The notes under the pieces were generated by a model, which did no database searches, was not told the origin of the DNA, and saw only the letters and a program-made list of their open reading frames with translations. Of a stretch of DNA of 64,000 nucleotides, positions 41,790-54,044 are shown piece by piece. The stretch lies in assembly GCA_028697205.1 (NCBI GenBank), contig JAQVFO010000001.1:71086-135085 (forward strand), read 5' to 3'. The stretch comes from Candidatus Altimarinota bacterium. Lineage in GTDB: Bacteria; Patescibacteriota; Gracilibacteria; BD1-5; UBA6164. The number at the start of each line of letters is the position of its first letter. Within the stretch, counting starts at the first letter, position 1. The position numbers were made by a program, and so were the translations under genes.

Positions 41790-42554
41790 CTATTTTAGTT
41801 CTGAAAATACTTCTTCAAGCTTTTGAATTACTATATTATAAATATCAATTTTCTTTTGGTTTTCAGTGGTTACTTCGATATCATTTAGTTTCTCTTTTAT
41901 TTTTTCAATAGTTTTTGAAATAAGTGCTTTTCTCTTTTCTAAATCTAAAATTTTAAATTTTTCATTATTTTTTATTATATCAATTTTTTCATCAATTTTT
42001 TTATTTATTAGTTCATCAATTTCATTTTTTAATTCACTTTCATGTACTTTTATTTTTTCTTTTATCAAGCTTACTTTTTGTTCAAGTAATTCCTTATTTT
42101 TATCAATTTCATAATCTAAGTCCTTTCATTGCTTAAAAACTTCAACATTTGTCTTTATATAATTAAGATAGTCTTGCAAATTTCATTGTTCTATATATGG
42201 GATAAGTTTCTTATATACTTCCTTTTTTAAATCTAATAATGATTGTTTTATATCTTCTAAATTATTGTTGTTATCAATTATGTTTTCTTTTGATTTATTG
42301 TAATTATTTATTATTAATTTAATTTCTTCAACTTCTTTTTCACTTAAATTATCTTTCAAAAAATTTTTAATATCTCATATATCTCATAAATCAGATGAAA
42401 ATTTCTTTGTAATTTCTCCTTGTTTTTCTTCTAAAACTTTTATATTTTGTTGTAATTCTTTGATTGTAACTACTTCTGTTGCAGACACACTAAAAAATAT
42501 TACAGAAAAAAGTGTAAATATTAAAATTCTTATGTATATTTTTAAGTTTCTCAT
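41790..42554 (-). CDS. Secreted coiled-coil protein
   Basis: 254 residues. Signal peptide (IYIRILIFTLFSVIFFSVSA) followed by almost continuous Lys/Glu/Ile/Asn-rich coiled coil to the end, e.g. TIKELQQNIKVLEEKQGEI and IEKIKEKLNDIEVTTENQ. No enzymatic or binding domain seen. May be a periplasmic or surface structural protein. The spacer 42555-42757 upstream holds only its promoter region and the 3' side of the kinase gene. Confidence 0.7.
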
Positions 42555-42757
42555 AGGTAAATATTATAGTTGCAACAAAAACTAGAGAATCTTTTAATGT
42601 ATTAGTTATGTAAACTAAGGCTTTAACACTAAAATTTTGGTGATCCCCTAATTTTGTAATTATATATTACTTAAATTTATGAATATACAAATTCTTAATG
42701 TAAAGATTATGTGAAGAAAATTTAAAAGATTCTTATAAAATATTTTCTTTCACTATT

Positions 42758-44065
42758 TTAATAACTAATCTTGATACTAAATCATTTTCAAATATCGGAT
42801 TTTATTCTCATTTTCCAATTATGAGCTTCAGCAATTTTTTGAACCAAACTTAATCATACTCATATTCATCTTTCTTTTGCATCTCAAGTTTTTTCTTTTT
42901 TTCATTGATAGAATTTTTCAGTTAGATATGGTATTTCACTTTGATTTATTCATCATCAGTTATCAAAGAAATCAATATAATTTTTTGTAACATTTATTGT
43001 TAATATGGTATCATTTCATGCATACTTTAAAAAGTTTCATATTACATTGTGAACTAGTTGTTTAAACAAGTTTTTATCAATTTTTAATTTTAAATTATCC
43101 ATTCAAGTTATCTTTATTCTTTGATTATTTTCTTCAAGTTTCTTTTTGTGTGTATTTGAAATTTCTTTTAAAATATCGATTATATCTTCTTCTGAAAGAA
43201 TTAGCTTTAATTCTTGGTTATCAAATTTTTCATATTCCATTATGATATTTACAAGAGTTATAAGTCTTTTCATTTCCTCTATAATTGAATTTAGAGTTTT
43301 ATCGTTTAGTTTTATAACTCAATCAGAAATTCATTCAAGATAACATTGAATTGATGTAATAGGTGTTTTTAACTCATGACTAATATCGGCCAGTAATTTA
43401 CTTTTAATATTTTCTTGAATTTTAAGTTTCTTGTTTAGATCATTAATTGCTCATACAAGTAATCATACTTCATCTAGTTTTGTATAAATCAATTCAGGAT
43501 TGGTTTTCTTGTTTAGATCAAGATTTTTTATTAATTGAGTTATATTTTTAATTGGTAGTATTGTCTTTTTAATAAATATTCATATTCAAATAATTATGAA
43601 AAGTATTGCTAAAATATTTACAACAATTATTGATCAAAGAAGCTTATTTAAAAAATTATACTCAGGAGAATTTTTGTCTTTTACCTTTTCTATAACTTTT
43701 CAGAAGTTATCTGTTGGAATAATTTCTTCAATATACTTAGGAGTTAATCAGCTTTTAATTAAGTAATTTATAACTATATCTCTGTTTTTCTCTTTATTTA
43801 AAGGTATTTTTCAATCATTAGTTTCTAATAAATCAAAAAATTCAACATCAGTATCATTAAATATATTATCAATCTCATCTGAAGTTTGTTTTTTAACTAT
43901 ATTGTTTATGTATTCTAAAGTTATTTCACTTTTACTTTGTATAGTTTCTGCTAAATATATTTTTAAATAGATATTATAAAAGCTGTAAAAAGCAATTATA
44001 TTAGCTATAGTTATAAAAGAAATACTTAGTAAAAATACTATTAAAAATTTTTTAGAAAGGGACAC
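42758..44065 (-). CDS. Sensor histidine kinase
   Basis: 435 residues from a GTG start. TM1 (FLIVFLLSISFITIANIIAF), an extracytoplasmic sensor of about 110 residues, TM2 (LLGSIIVVNILAILFIIIG), a HAMP-like linker, then the kinase: ADISHELKTPITSI (phospho-His), LVHNVIGNFLKYAG (N box), DFFDNGGGI (G1) and GIGVGLSLVQKI (G2). Autophosphorylates and feeds the response regulator 42 bases upstream on the same strand. The signal sensed is not evident from the sensor domain. Confidence 0.94.
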
Positions 44066-44107
44066 TTTATTAAATATTAAATGTTAAATATTATAATTTA
44101 AAAAATC

Positions 44108-44779
44108 CTAGTTATTTAAGCGATATCATTCTCATCTTACTGTTAAGATAATATCTTTATCATCAATCTTTTTTCTTATGTTTTTTATGTGAGTATCAAT
44201 AGTTCTATCAAATAAATATTCACTATATCAAATTAAATCCATTAAATCTTCTCTTGATACAATTTTTCAACCTCACTCTAAAATCTTTTTTAAAATATCA
44301 AATTCATTTTTTGTAAAAAAAACTTCTCTATTTGATATTTTAACCTTTATTTTATCTAAGTTAATTTCAATTTTTCAATACTTTAAAAAGTTTCATTTCT
44401 CTTCTTTAATTTCCTTAGTTTTAATTCTTCTAAGTATTGACTGAATCCTAGCTAATAGTTCTTTAGGTGAAAAGGGTTTTGCTACGTAATCATCAGCTCA
44501 AGCTTCAAATGCTTTTAATTTATCATTTTCAGTATTTTTTGCTGTTAGCATTATTATAGGAATACTTTTTGTTTCTCTTATCTCTTTACATATCTCAATT
44601 CAATTTTTTCAAGGTAAATTAATATCAAGAATAATTAAATCTGGATTAATTCCAACAATACTTTCAATAGCATTATTTCAAGAACTATGAATAAAAACAT
44701 CATATCATGAGTTTGATAAGTATAATTCTAATGACTTAAGTATTCAAAAATCATCTTCAACTATAAAAATTTTTTCCAT
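44108..44779 (-). CDS. OmpR-family response regulator
   Basis: 223 residues. Receiver domain with IFIVEDD, LIILDINLPG (phospho-Asp), IIMLTAKN and ADDYVAKPFSPKELLARI, followed by a winged-helix DNA-binding domain: FFTKNEFDILKKIL, SREDLMDLI and RTIDTHIKNIRKKI. It is the first gene of a two-gene operon with the sensor kinase. The target genes are not identifiable from sequence. Confidence 0.95.
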
Positions 44780-44862
44780 AAAGTGATGGTTAAGAAAATA
44801 AGTAAAGTTTTAACTACTTTTTATCTTTATAGTTTTTTTTATTATAATTATTTATTTATAAA

Positions 44863-44896
44863 AATAAAGAGATGTTTTTAAAAACATCTCTTTATT
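44863..44896. terminator. Palindromic terminator
   Basis: AATAAAGAGATGTTTTT and its exact complement, just after the MscS-type gene (minus strand) and upstream of the regulator operon. Confidence 0.75.
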
Positions 44897-44900
44897 AATT

Positions 44901-46415
44901 TTAATTATCAACTTCTCATTCAATTATTACAGCTTTTTGCAGAGCTATATCATGTCAGTTACTTTTGTTTTTTCATCATGAGGATTTTTTATTTGTAGAA
45001 CAAGCATTATAATACAGATATTCTTTGATATATTGAATAATCTTTTTTTCAATTTTTCTGTTTAATTCACTAGTTCATAACCAATAAAAAGTAATTTTTA
45101 TTTTATCCTCATCAATGTGCTCGTATTTAGTTCTAAAAGTATCAGTATTATTTGGATTTAATGTAGTTAGTTTATATTCAATCATTTTAAATAAAATATT
45201 TTCTCTTATATAATCAACTATTTCAAATACATCTTTTTCTCATTTTAATGATAATATTATATTAAATATATTTTCTTTAATTAATGAATTTTTTGCAAGG
45301 GTTACTTTTTCTTTAAGTAAATCTATATTTGGAATTCACATTTCTTCATTTTCAATTACTCAGTAATCATTAATTTTTTTAATAACAGTGCTTAAAGGAT
45401 TCATTTTTATTATTTTTCATCTTTCAGTTCATATTTTTATAACATCTCATATTTTGAAGTGCCTAAATAATATTAAACTCGCTACAAATGAAGAAATAAC
45501 TTGAGCATTGATAAATATTAAAGATCATGATATAAATATAAGTAGAACGTATAATTCAGGGAATAGGTAAAATATATATATTACTAAAAATATAACTAAA
45601 GAAACTCAAAAGATTAAATCAAAATATTCTCAAAAATTTTCATGTTTTTTTCTGAAATTATTATTATTAACTAAAACTATTTTTATTAGATAAATTATTG
45701 TAAATATTATTATAAATACAAATAAGTATACAAGTTTTTGTTGTTTTTCTTTTAAAATCGAATCATTTTTTTCTTTTTTTACACTAACATAGCTTTCTAG
45801 TAAGTTTTTATATTTGGCTTCAAGTAAGTTATATCAAGCTAAACTATTTTGTAAATCTTTAACTAATTCTTCTTTAAATTTTAAGTCTTCTTTTAAATCT
45901 TCATTATTTTTTTCTAAATCAGCTAACTCTTTACTAATCTCTGTTATATTTTTTCAATTCTTTAATAAATCAATATTTTTATTATTCTCTAGAATACTTT
46001 CCTGAAGACTTTTTAGGTTAGATTGAATATCATCTAGTTGTTTTTGGTTTAACTCTTTTTTAATCTCTAATTCGTCTATTACAGTTTGTAGTGCCTCAAT
46101 ATTTTTTTCTTCATCAGTTTTTCATACCAATTTTTCAAACTCTCTGTTTTTAACTTCATTTGCCTTATCTATAATTGTTTTATCTCAACTTCATTCACTT
46201 GGCGTATTTAATTCGATTCAATCTTTTTTAAACTCTTCTTCTAAATTTACTCAAGTTTGAGAATTAGTTGAATTGTTTTGATCAGTATTACTACTTAATA
46301 AATCACTATTATTATTTGTTGTTGGTGGTGGAGTTGAAGGGATATCTTCTCAATATGATATAAAATAAGTAAATAAACTTATTATTATTATCATTATTTT
46401 GAATAAATTTTTCAT
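44901..46415 (-). CDS. MscS-type mechanosensitive channel with long extracytoplasmic coiled coil
   Basis: 504 residues. Signal peptide, a Pro/Asn/Ser linker, about 170 residues of Glu/Lys coiled coil (QKQLDDIQSNLKSLQESILE), TM helices around 225-245, 265-285 and 290-325, then the MscS beta domain: FKIGDVIKIGTERGKIIKMNP, a variant of the family FxxGDxI signature. The C-terminal alpha/beta domain follows. MscS channels release solutes on hypo-osmotic shock. The long N-terminal coil is unlike small MscS and recalls the large MscK/YbdG-type members. Confidence 0.8.
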
Positions 46416-46577
46416 ATACAATCATTATTATTTTAATTAATTTAATATATTTTATCATATATATTATTAAAATGTCAAGAAAATTTATTATTTTATTAAA
46501 TAAAAATTTGCTTTTTTTAACTTTTTTTATAAAATCTGTCTTGTTTTTAGTTCTTATTATGTAATTTAAAGTTAAAT

Positions 46578-46790
46578 ATGACATTTGCACCACCACAGAA
46601 AACATCTAAATCTAAATCTAGAATTAGAACTAGTGCTTGGATAAAATTAACAGCTAGAAAATTAAAAAATAGAGTAGTTGTAAATAAAGAATGAAATGGT
46701 TTAGCTCACTTCGTTGCACTTGATGGTACTTACAACGGTAGACAAGTTTTAAAAGTGAAAACTAAATCAAAAAAAGTTACTAGAATATAA
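46578..46790 (+). CDS. rpmF: Ribosomal protein bL32
   Basis: 70 residues. MTFAPPQKTSKSKSRIRTSAW fits the bL32 N-terminus (AVPKRKTSKSRRRMRRAH type), and a TYNGRQVLK strand fits its C-terminus (GYYKGRQV). The four zinc cysteines of typical bL32 are absent, as in Cys-free versions. Basic overall. Confidence is moderate because the protein is short and diverged. Confidence 0.75.
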
Positions 46791-46904
46791 TAAAAATTTA
46801 GTTAAAAGTTAAAAGTTATTTGAAAGTTTATACTTTCTACTTTTGCTTTTAACTTTTTTTGTTTTGAAAATTTACTACGTTTTTAATTTTTAACTCTAAA
46901 TATC

Positions 46905-47378
46905 TTGTCAAAAATATCAAGAAAGCTTACGAGAAGATTACTTTTTCAAAAACTTTTCATTTTAGGGTTTACAAATATTTCAGATGAAGATTTTATGGCT
47001 TCATTTTATTTTGATGATTGAAATTTAGAGATAGATAAAAATTACTATCAAGAGATGCAAGAAATTATCTTAGATAAAGAACCGATATTTATTGATTTGA
47101 TAAAAAGATATGCGCCAAAATTTGATATAAAAAATATGAGTCTTTTATATGTTTTACCTATATTTATTGCTTCTGCTGAAATTTTTTATTTAAAAGAAGA
47201 AATTCCTATAAAAGTATCTTTAAATGAAGCAATTGAATTAGCTAAAATTTATTCAGATGACTCAGTTAAAAAAATAGTAAATTGAATTTTAAATAATATA
47301 TTAGAAGATTATGATAAATTAAATGAGGAGATAAAAACTCTAATTCCAAATAATTCATATTCATTTTTTCATAAATAA
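46905..47378 (+). CDS. nusB: NusB-like transcription antitermination factor
   Basis: 157 residues from a TTG start. SRKLTRRLLFQKLFILGFTN matches the arginine-rich NusB helix 1 (RR.ALQ.LY), and the second half (LLYVLPIFIASAEIFY..EIPIKVSLNEAIELAKIYSDDSVKKIVNGILNNI) fits the conserved IPxxVxINEAIELAKxFS..FVNGIL signature. Binds BoxA RNA with NusE for rRNA antitermination. Followed by a terminator and rnc. Confidence 0.88.
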
Positions 47379-47383
47379 TAACT

Positions 47384-47410
47384 AAAGTCAGTAAAACTGA
47401 CTTTTTTTTT
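47384..47410 (+). terminator. Terminator after nusB
   Basis: AAAGTCAG-TAAAA-CTGACTTT plus a T-run. Confidence 0.85.
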
Positions 47411-47537
47411 GATTTTTAAGCAAATTAAAATACAATAAGGCTGAAACGAAAGCGTGAATAAATCATAAAAATATTATTAATATTTTTTTATAATTTTATC
47501 ACTTTATCGTTTTACTATTTATTGTTTTATATTTTTT

Positions 47538-48284
47538 ATGGTAATAGTAAAAAAAGCTACACAAAATCAAGAAGTTATTGATAAAATATCATTTTTATTA
47601 AATAAACTTGAAGTTAAGTTTATTGATGTTTCTTTTTATATTCAAGCATTTATTCATAGATCAATTGTAAATGAAAAACCAGATTTTGCTCCTCAACACA
47701 ATGAAAGACTTGAATTTTTATGAGATTCTGTTTTAGAACTTGTTATAACAGATAATTTATATAGAAATTTTCTTGATAAAAATGAATGAGAACTTACTGA
47801 TATAAGAAGTGCTCTAGTTAGAGGTAGAAATTTAGCTAAAGTTTCAAGAGACTTAAATTTTAGTGAATATTTGTTTTTATGAAAATGAGAAGAGATTTGA
47901 TGATGAAGAGATAGTGATTATCTACTTGCTAATACTTTAGAAGCATTTATTTGAGCTTTATATCTTGATTTATGATTAGAAAATGCAAGAATTTTTATAA
48001 ATAGATTTATTTATCCAACTTTAAAAGATATTTTAGAAAATAATTATTTTAAAGATTTTAAATCATTAATACAAGAATACTCACAAGCAGAATTTGATAT
48101 AACTCCAACTTATGAAGTTTTACTTGAAGAATGATCAGATCATGATAAAAATTTCAAAGTTTGAATTTATATTTGAGAAAAACTTATTTGATCTTGATTT
48201 GGCTCAAGTAAAAAAAAGGCACAAGAACAAGCAGCAAAAAATGCTTATGAAAATAAAGAAAAATTTATTAATATTTCAAAGTAA
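47538..48284 (+). CDS. rnc: Ribonuclease III
   Basis: 248 residues. The nuclease domain has HNERLEFLGDSVLELVI (RNase III signature with catalytic Glu/Asp) and ANTLEAFIGALYLDLG. The C-terminal dsRNA-binding domain ends GSGFGSSKKKAQEQAAKNAY. Processes rRNA precursors and double-stranded RNA. Start at the first ATG, 18 residues before the usual domain start. Confidence 0.97.
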
Positions 48285-48310
48285 TTTTATTTTTAAGAGA
48301 CTTATAAATT

Positions 48311-48604
48311 ATGATAAACACTATTTTTATTGCTATAATAATTTTTACAGAGTTACTTTTTTATATAGTTTTTATTGATGTTATTTTGTCTTGGGTTACT
48401 CTTGTATGATTAAATATAAGACCAAAATTTATAGCACAAATAATAGATCCAATTTATAGCTTTATAAAATCATTTTTACCAACTACATTTTGACCTTTTG
48501 ACTTTACTCCAATTATTTTAATTATGATTTTATATTTTATAAAATGATTAATAATTATTTTAAGTCCGTGAGTTCAATCTACTATTAATAATTATATTAA
48601 ATAA
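48311..48604 (+). CDS. YggT-family membrane protein
   Basis: 97 residues with two hydrophobic segments and the YggT layout: FIDVILSWVTLVGLNIRP, IDPIYSFIKSFLPTTFGPFDFTPIILIMIL. Role unclear. In other bacteria YggT is linked to division or osmotic stress. Its TAA overlaps the ftsW ATG (TAATG), consistent with a joint role near the division machinery. Confidence 0.82.
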
Positions 48605-49848
48605 TGAATAAGCAAGTTGATTATAAACTTTTTTTTGCAGTTATATTACTTGTAATATTTTGAATGATAATGATAAGCTCAGTTTCAGTTTATCCATCTT
48701 TTAAAGTTACAAATAATATGGTAAAGCTATGACTTTTAGACTCACCATATAACTATTTCTATGTAATAAGAAACATAGTTCACGTTGTTATATCTTTAAC
48801 ATTGCTTTGAATACTAGTAAAAGTTCCTTATACTTTTTTTGAAAAAAATGCAAGATATATATTTTTTTGAAGTTTAGCATTACTTGTTGTAGTTCTTCTA
48901 ATGTGAGTAACTTTTAAGTGAGCAAGATGATGGATATCTATTCCTTGAATACCTTTTACTATCCAACCAACTGAGTTTTTAAAATTTTGATTTATTATTT
49001 ACTTAGCCTATTTTTTTAAAAAATACAATCATACCCTCCATACATTTAATGAATGATTTTTACCTTTTTTGTTTATTCTTTGATCTGTAATTTTTTTAGT
49101 TGCTTTACAACCAGATTTCTGAACTATAATGCTTTTAGCCCCAGTAGCAACACTTATGTTTTTTGTTGCATGAGCAAATGTTAAATATATATTAATGCTT
49201 ATTCTTTCATGATTTTTGCTTATTTTTTCAGTTTATTCATTTTGAAGTTATGATAAAGTTACCTGAAAAAACTTAAATAGTTTATGATATATTACTCAAA
49301 GAATTGATAATTTTTTAAGTGATGAAAAAACTTCTATTGAAAATAAAACTATAAACTATCAAACAGAGCAAGCAATTATTGCAATATGAAGTTGATGATT
49401 TTGATGATTGTGATTTTGACAATCAATTCAGAAATTTTGATATTTACCTGAAGTTCAATGAGATTTTATTTTTTCAGTTATTGTTGAAGAGTTGTGATTT
49501 TTTTGAGCATTTATACTAGTTTCTATGTATATTTTTATTTGATATAGAGGAGCTTATATTGCTCTTAGATCTACTGATTTATTTGCTAGATTCACAGCTG
49601 TTGGTATGTCTTCACGGTTTTTGATGCAAGCTTTTGTAAATATATGAGTTAATTTAAATATAGTGCCTTTAACATGAATTACACTTCCTTTTATTAGTTA
49701 TTGATGATCTAGTCTAATAACTTCAATTATGTGACTATCTATATTATTAAATATTTCTAGATATATTGAAAATAAAGAAAGTTTATTTAAAACTAGGTTT
49801 AAAAGATGATCTAAATTGATGAACTTTTTTAGAAGAGATAGAATTTAA
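48604..49848 (+). CDS. ftsW: Lipid II polymerase FtsW (SEDS family)
   Basis: 414 residues, ten TM helices. FKGARGWISIPGIPFTIQPTEFLK, ALQPDFGTIMLL, QAIIAIGSGGFGGLGFGQS, LPEVQGDFIFSVIVEELGFFG and LPFISYGGSSLI are SEDS signatures, the last being the FtsW type. Polymerises lipid II at the septum. Most of these conserved glycines are TGA. Coupled to yggT. Confidence 0.95.
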
Positions 49849-49870
49849 ATTTATATAAACTTAAAAAATT

Positions 49871-51073
49871 ATGGAACAAGAAGCTCTTACTCCTGCAATG
49901 AAACAATATAAAGAAATAAAAGAAAATTATAAAGATGCAATTCTTTTTTTTAGGATGTGAGATTTTTATGAAATGTTTTGAGAAGATGCAATGATTGCTC
50001 ATAATGTACTTTGAATTGCTATTACATCAAGAAATAAAAATGCAAAAAATCCTGATATTTTAGCTTGAATTCCTTATCATGCCAAAGAAAAATATTTACC
50101 AAAATTGATAGAAGCATGATATAAAGTTGCAATTGCAGAACAAGTTTCAGATCCAAAACTTAAATGAATCGTAAAGAGGGAAGTTTCTAGAGTCATTACA
50201 CCTGCTACACTTTATTTGGAATGAGAAGAATACTGAAAAGAAAACATTTCAAATTATATGATATCAATTGTTTATGATAATTCAAGATACTGAATTAGTA
50301 TTCTTGATTTATCTACAAACAAATGGGTAACTTCAGAGTTTGATACATTTGAAAAGTTATCACTACAAATATATAAAATTTGACCTAAAGAAGTAATTTT
50401 AGAAAAGAAACTATTTTCTGATGAATCTTTAAAAGATTTATTGTCTAAAAAGTATAGTCTAAATATTTATTATTTTGAATGAAATTCTGATTTTAAACAA
50501 ATTTTAATTAAACATTTTTGAGTAAATAACTTGTCATGATTTTGATTAGAGTGAAAAAATATGGCAGTAAAAGCTAGTTCTTTGCTTTTAGAGTATTTAA
50601 CATTAAATCAAAAGTCTAATCTAGATTTTTTACAATCTATAAGTTATGAAACTTTTTCTGATGTGCTTGATTTAGATGAATCAACAATAAAAAATCTTGA
50701 TTTAATCTATAATTTTGCAACAAAATCACAAAAAATTTGAACTCTTTTTTGAATTCTAGATGAAACAAAAACAGCAATGTGAACTAGATTTTTAAGAGAA
50801 TCAATTTTAAAACCATTACAAGATAAAGAAAGGATTGATAATAGATTAGATATGATAGATGAATTTTTAAAAAATTCAGTTTTACTTGATAAGGTACAAA
50901 ATCATTTAAAATATGTTTCTGATATAGATGCTATTTTAAATAGATTAGCTTTAAATAGAAGCTGACCTAAAGATTTACTTAATCTTAAGAAATCACTTCA
51001 AGAAATTTTGGAAGTTTTTGACCTTATAGAAAAAGAAGGAAGTGATAAACTAAAAAAAATATTTGATACTTAA
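49871..51073 (+). CDS. mutS: MutS lacking the core and ATPase domains
   Basis: 400 residues. The mismatch-recognition domain I is intact: [35 protein letters not shown] (the Phe-x-Glu that inserts at the mismatch) and [20 protein letters not shown]. Connector domain II follows, then the start of domain III ([16 protein letters not shown]). The chain ends at KLKKIFDT. The rest of the lever, the clamp and the ATPase with its Walker motifs are absent, and the next gene begins 11 bases later. As it stands it cannot hydrolyse ATP. Either a second gene elsewhere encodes the rest, or the function has changed. Confidence 0.92.
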
Positions 51074-51083
51074 TACTTAATAA

Positions 51084-51422
51084 ATGTCTAATTTAAAAAA
51101 ATACTTAGGTAAAGTATTAAAAGTAAAAATAGATAGACCTTTATGAACAAGGCATCCAGAATATGGATTTATTTACCCAATAAATTATTGATATATTCCA
51201 AATACAATTTCTTGAGATTGACAAGAGATTGATGCATATATTCTTGGTATATATAATCCTGTTAATGAATTTGAATGAAAGTGTATAGCAATTATTAAAA
51301 GACTTAATGATAATGAGGATAAGTTAATTATTGCTCCAGAAAATTTTTCATTTACAAATCAACAAATAATTTCTCTTACAGAATTTCAAGAAAAATTTTT
51401 TGATATTAAACTCATAAGATAA
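51084..51422 (+). CDS. Inorganic pyrophosphatase-like protein
   Basis: 112 residues. HPEYGFIYPINYGYIPNTISGDGQEIDAYILG matches the family I pyrophosphatase segment (YPVNYGYIPGT.., DGDxxDVYVL). The enzyme is shorter than the usual 170 residues and lacks the second acidic cluster, so catalysis is uncertain. Possibly a diverged binding version. Confidence 0.7.
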
Positions 51423-51432
51423 CTATAAAATT

Positions 51433-52365
51433 ATGCTTTACTTATTTACTTGAAATAACGAATACTTAGTAAAAGAAGAACTTAAAAAATGGAAAAAACA
51501 TTTTTTAAGTAAATTTGGTGATTTCAATATTTTACATATTCAAAATATTGATGAGCTTGATAAAAATTTTTTAAGTGAAAATTTACTTGCTTCAAGCTTT
51601 TTTAGTGATAAAAAATTAATCATAATTGAAAATATTGAAAAAATTGAAAAGGATGAGTCAAAAAAAGAATTTTTAATTTCTATTTTAGAAAAAATACCAG
51701 AATGAAATATAATAGTTTTTTCTTCTGTATCTTTACCAGAAAAATCATTATTTTATAAAAAGATTCAAGAATTTTGAGAAATAAAAAGATATGATATTAA
51801 AAATACTTATGAAACTAAATTATTTTTACAAAAAAAATATAATTCAATGATTGATGATAAAGCTATCGAAAGAATTATTTCTTTTAAATCAAATAGTTTA
51901 TCAAAAATAATTAATGAACTTGATAAATTATTTATAACTAAAGATTTTATAAGAGAAAATGATATAATTGAAAATATAGTTCCTGAATTGGAAGAAACTA
52001 TTTTTGTTTTTGTAGATAAAATTTTAAATAAAGATAAAAAATGAGTTTTTACTGATTTAAATATAATTCTTGAAAATATAGATATTTACGCGTTTTATAA
52101 TATGTTTATTTGAAATTTAAGAAATACAGTGTATATAATGTTTTTTAAATATTTATGATATAAAAAAGATCATATTGTAAATGAATTATCTCTTTGAAAT
52201 AGATGATTTTTAGTAGATAAAAAGTATAAAATATCTTTTGATGAATTATTTGAATTATATAAAAGATTTATTGATTTTGATAAAAATATGAAATTTTGAA
52301 AATTGATTTGAAGTTCTGGAGAAGATTTAAAATTTGAATTACAAAAAATATTGACAATTATTTAA
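51433..52365 (+). CDS. holA: DNA polymerase III subunit delta
   Basis: 310 residues. MLYLFTGNNEYLVKEELKKW is the delta N-terminus (LxxGxExxLxxE). FSDKKLIIIENIEK and IPEGNIIVFSSVSL follow as the central AAA+-like strands without Walker A, then ALILSFKSNSL-like and helical C-terminal segments. Delta opens the beta clamp during loading. Follows the pyrophosphatase-like gene by 10 bases. Confidence 0.85.
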
Positions 52366-52413
52366 TTATTTTTATTATTAATTAAATTTATTGTAATTTA
52401 ATGTTTTTTTGAT

Positions 52414-52866
52414 ATGTTTTTAAACCAAAGTAAAAAGTGAATAATTGATAATTATTATGAATTTATAATTACTAATTCAAATGAATTATTAAGTATTTTT
52501 TTTGATTTATGATTAAGCTCAGAGTTAATTTCAATTTTATATATAATAGTAAGTGATGAAGATGTGAATATTGATAAATCAGATTATTGAGATTTTTATA
52601 GGGAAATTGATAAAAAACTTGTAGAAACCAATAAAAATGCAAAAATTGTTATTTCTAAACATTTAAATTTTTTTATAAAATTATTTAACAAAAATTTTTC
52701 ATTAGAATTTAAAATTAGATTTTTAAATTTCTTTTTAAAAGACTTATTATTTAAAAGTTTAATGAAGTGAGTTAAAGCTTGAACTGTAAGAATTATTAAT
52801 TGAATTCCTGTCGTTAAGTGATGAAAAGTTGATAAAATTCTTCCAGAGTTCAACTCAAATTTTTAA
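52414..52866 (+). CDS. Hypothetical protein
   Basis: 150 residues, helical with hydrophobic stretches (SELISILYIIVSDED, FKIRFLNFFLKDLL) and a basic C-terminus with GVKAGTVRIINGIPVVKGGK. No family recognised. The 3' end overlaps the convergent dus gene by 4 bases. Confidence 0.55.
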
Positions 52867-53912
52867 ATATAATTTTCTTTAGGAATTTCAACTGGTATAG
52901 AGTTTAAATAAGTTTTAAACTCTATTTTTATGTCATTTAAGACATTTATAACTTCTTCAAGTGTTTCAACAGTTACAAGTCTTTTTCTATAATTTTTCAC
53001 TCAAGGAAAATTTTTCAAATAACAAACAAGGTGTTTTCTTATTTCAAGACATCATTTTTTTTCTTTTTTAGTTTCAACTAATTTAACTGCATGAAACTCT
53101 GCAATTTCAAGTATTTCTCACAAAGTTGGGTGATACATTCAGTTTATAAATTTTCAAGGTCTAGTTATTCAATTATGATCTATCAATTCTCAGTTTTTTA
53201 TAAAGCACCAAGGATTTCAAAAAGTTGCTCTTCAAATCATAAATCAATCTAAATTTTTTACTTTTTTCATTCAATCTTCATAATTTTCTACATCTCAATT
53301 GCAAATTACAGGGATCGAAAGGTTGTTTTTTAGTTCATAAATTGGTTCAAAATTTGCATTTCAAGTATATGCTTGTTTAGCAGTTCTTCAATGTACAGTT
53401 ATTAAACTTGCTCATGCTGATTCCAGTCATTTTGCAAAGTTTATAAGATTTTGATTTCAATCAAAACTGAGCCTAGTTTTTACGCTTATTGGAAGTTTTG
53501 TTGCTTTGTTTAAGCTTTCTATAATCTCATAGGCTTTACATTCGTTAATTAAAAGTCAGGCTCAATGTCAGCTTTTTACTACCTTTTTTGCAGGACATCA
53601 CATATTTACATCTATTCATGCAACATCATATTTTTCTATTATTTTAGCAGCTTTTGCAAAGTTTTCAGGATCTTTTCAAAATATTTGAACAATCAAAGGA
53701 TTTTCAATTTCTGTATGAGGAAGAACAGAATCAGCAAGCATTTTTGAATGAACTAATCAATCTGCACTATAAAATTCAGTTATACACTCTATATGAGGAG
53801 CAACTTTTTTCATAGTTTGTCTGTATGCACTATCTCAGTATCAATCCATTGGAGCTAAGAAACACAATTTTCATTTTTTTTCTATTTGTTCTTTCCAGAA
53901 ATTTTTACTCAC
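52863..53912 (-). CDS. dus: tRNA-dihydrouridine synthase
   Basis: 349 residues from a GTG start. FMN TIM-barrel with LAPMDGYWDSAYRQ, IVQIFGKDPENFAKAAKII, GIDVNMGCPAKKVVKSGHGAGLL (catalytic Cys), SVKTRLSF, ITVHGRTAKQAYTG, VICNGDVENYED and FMIGRATFGNPW. Reduces uridine in tRNA D-loops. Matches the Dus family in full; the subtype (DusA/B/C) is not decided. Confidence 0.94.
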
Positions 53913-54044
53913 TTTATTTTTTTAAATTCTAAGTTTTGCAGATTTTATATAAAAACATTAAAAAGTAAAACTCTTATTTTACAAAGTAATTTTTCTTTAT
54001 ACAATTTTAAAAACTTTAATCTCTAATTACTAAACTATTGTTTT

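Noticed and set aside
42555-42757. Possible regulatory RNA or small gene between kinase and coiled-coil genes
   Set aside because: Only a 19-codon frame and weak AT-rich hairpins, nothing that stands out from ordinary spacer.
51074-51083. Frameshift as cause of the short MutS
   Set aside because: The next frame is the pyrophosphatase-like protein and no Walker motif follows, so the missing part is not nearby.
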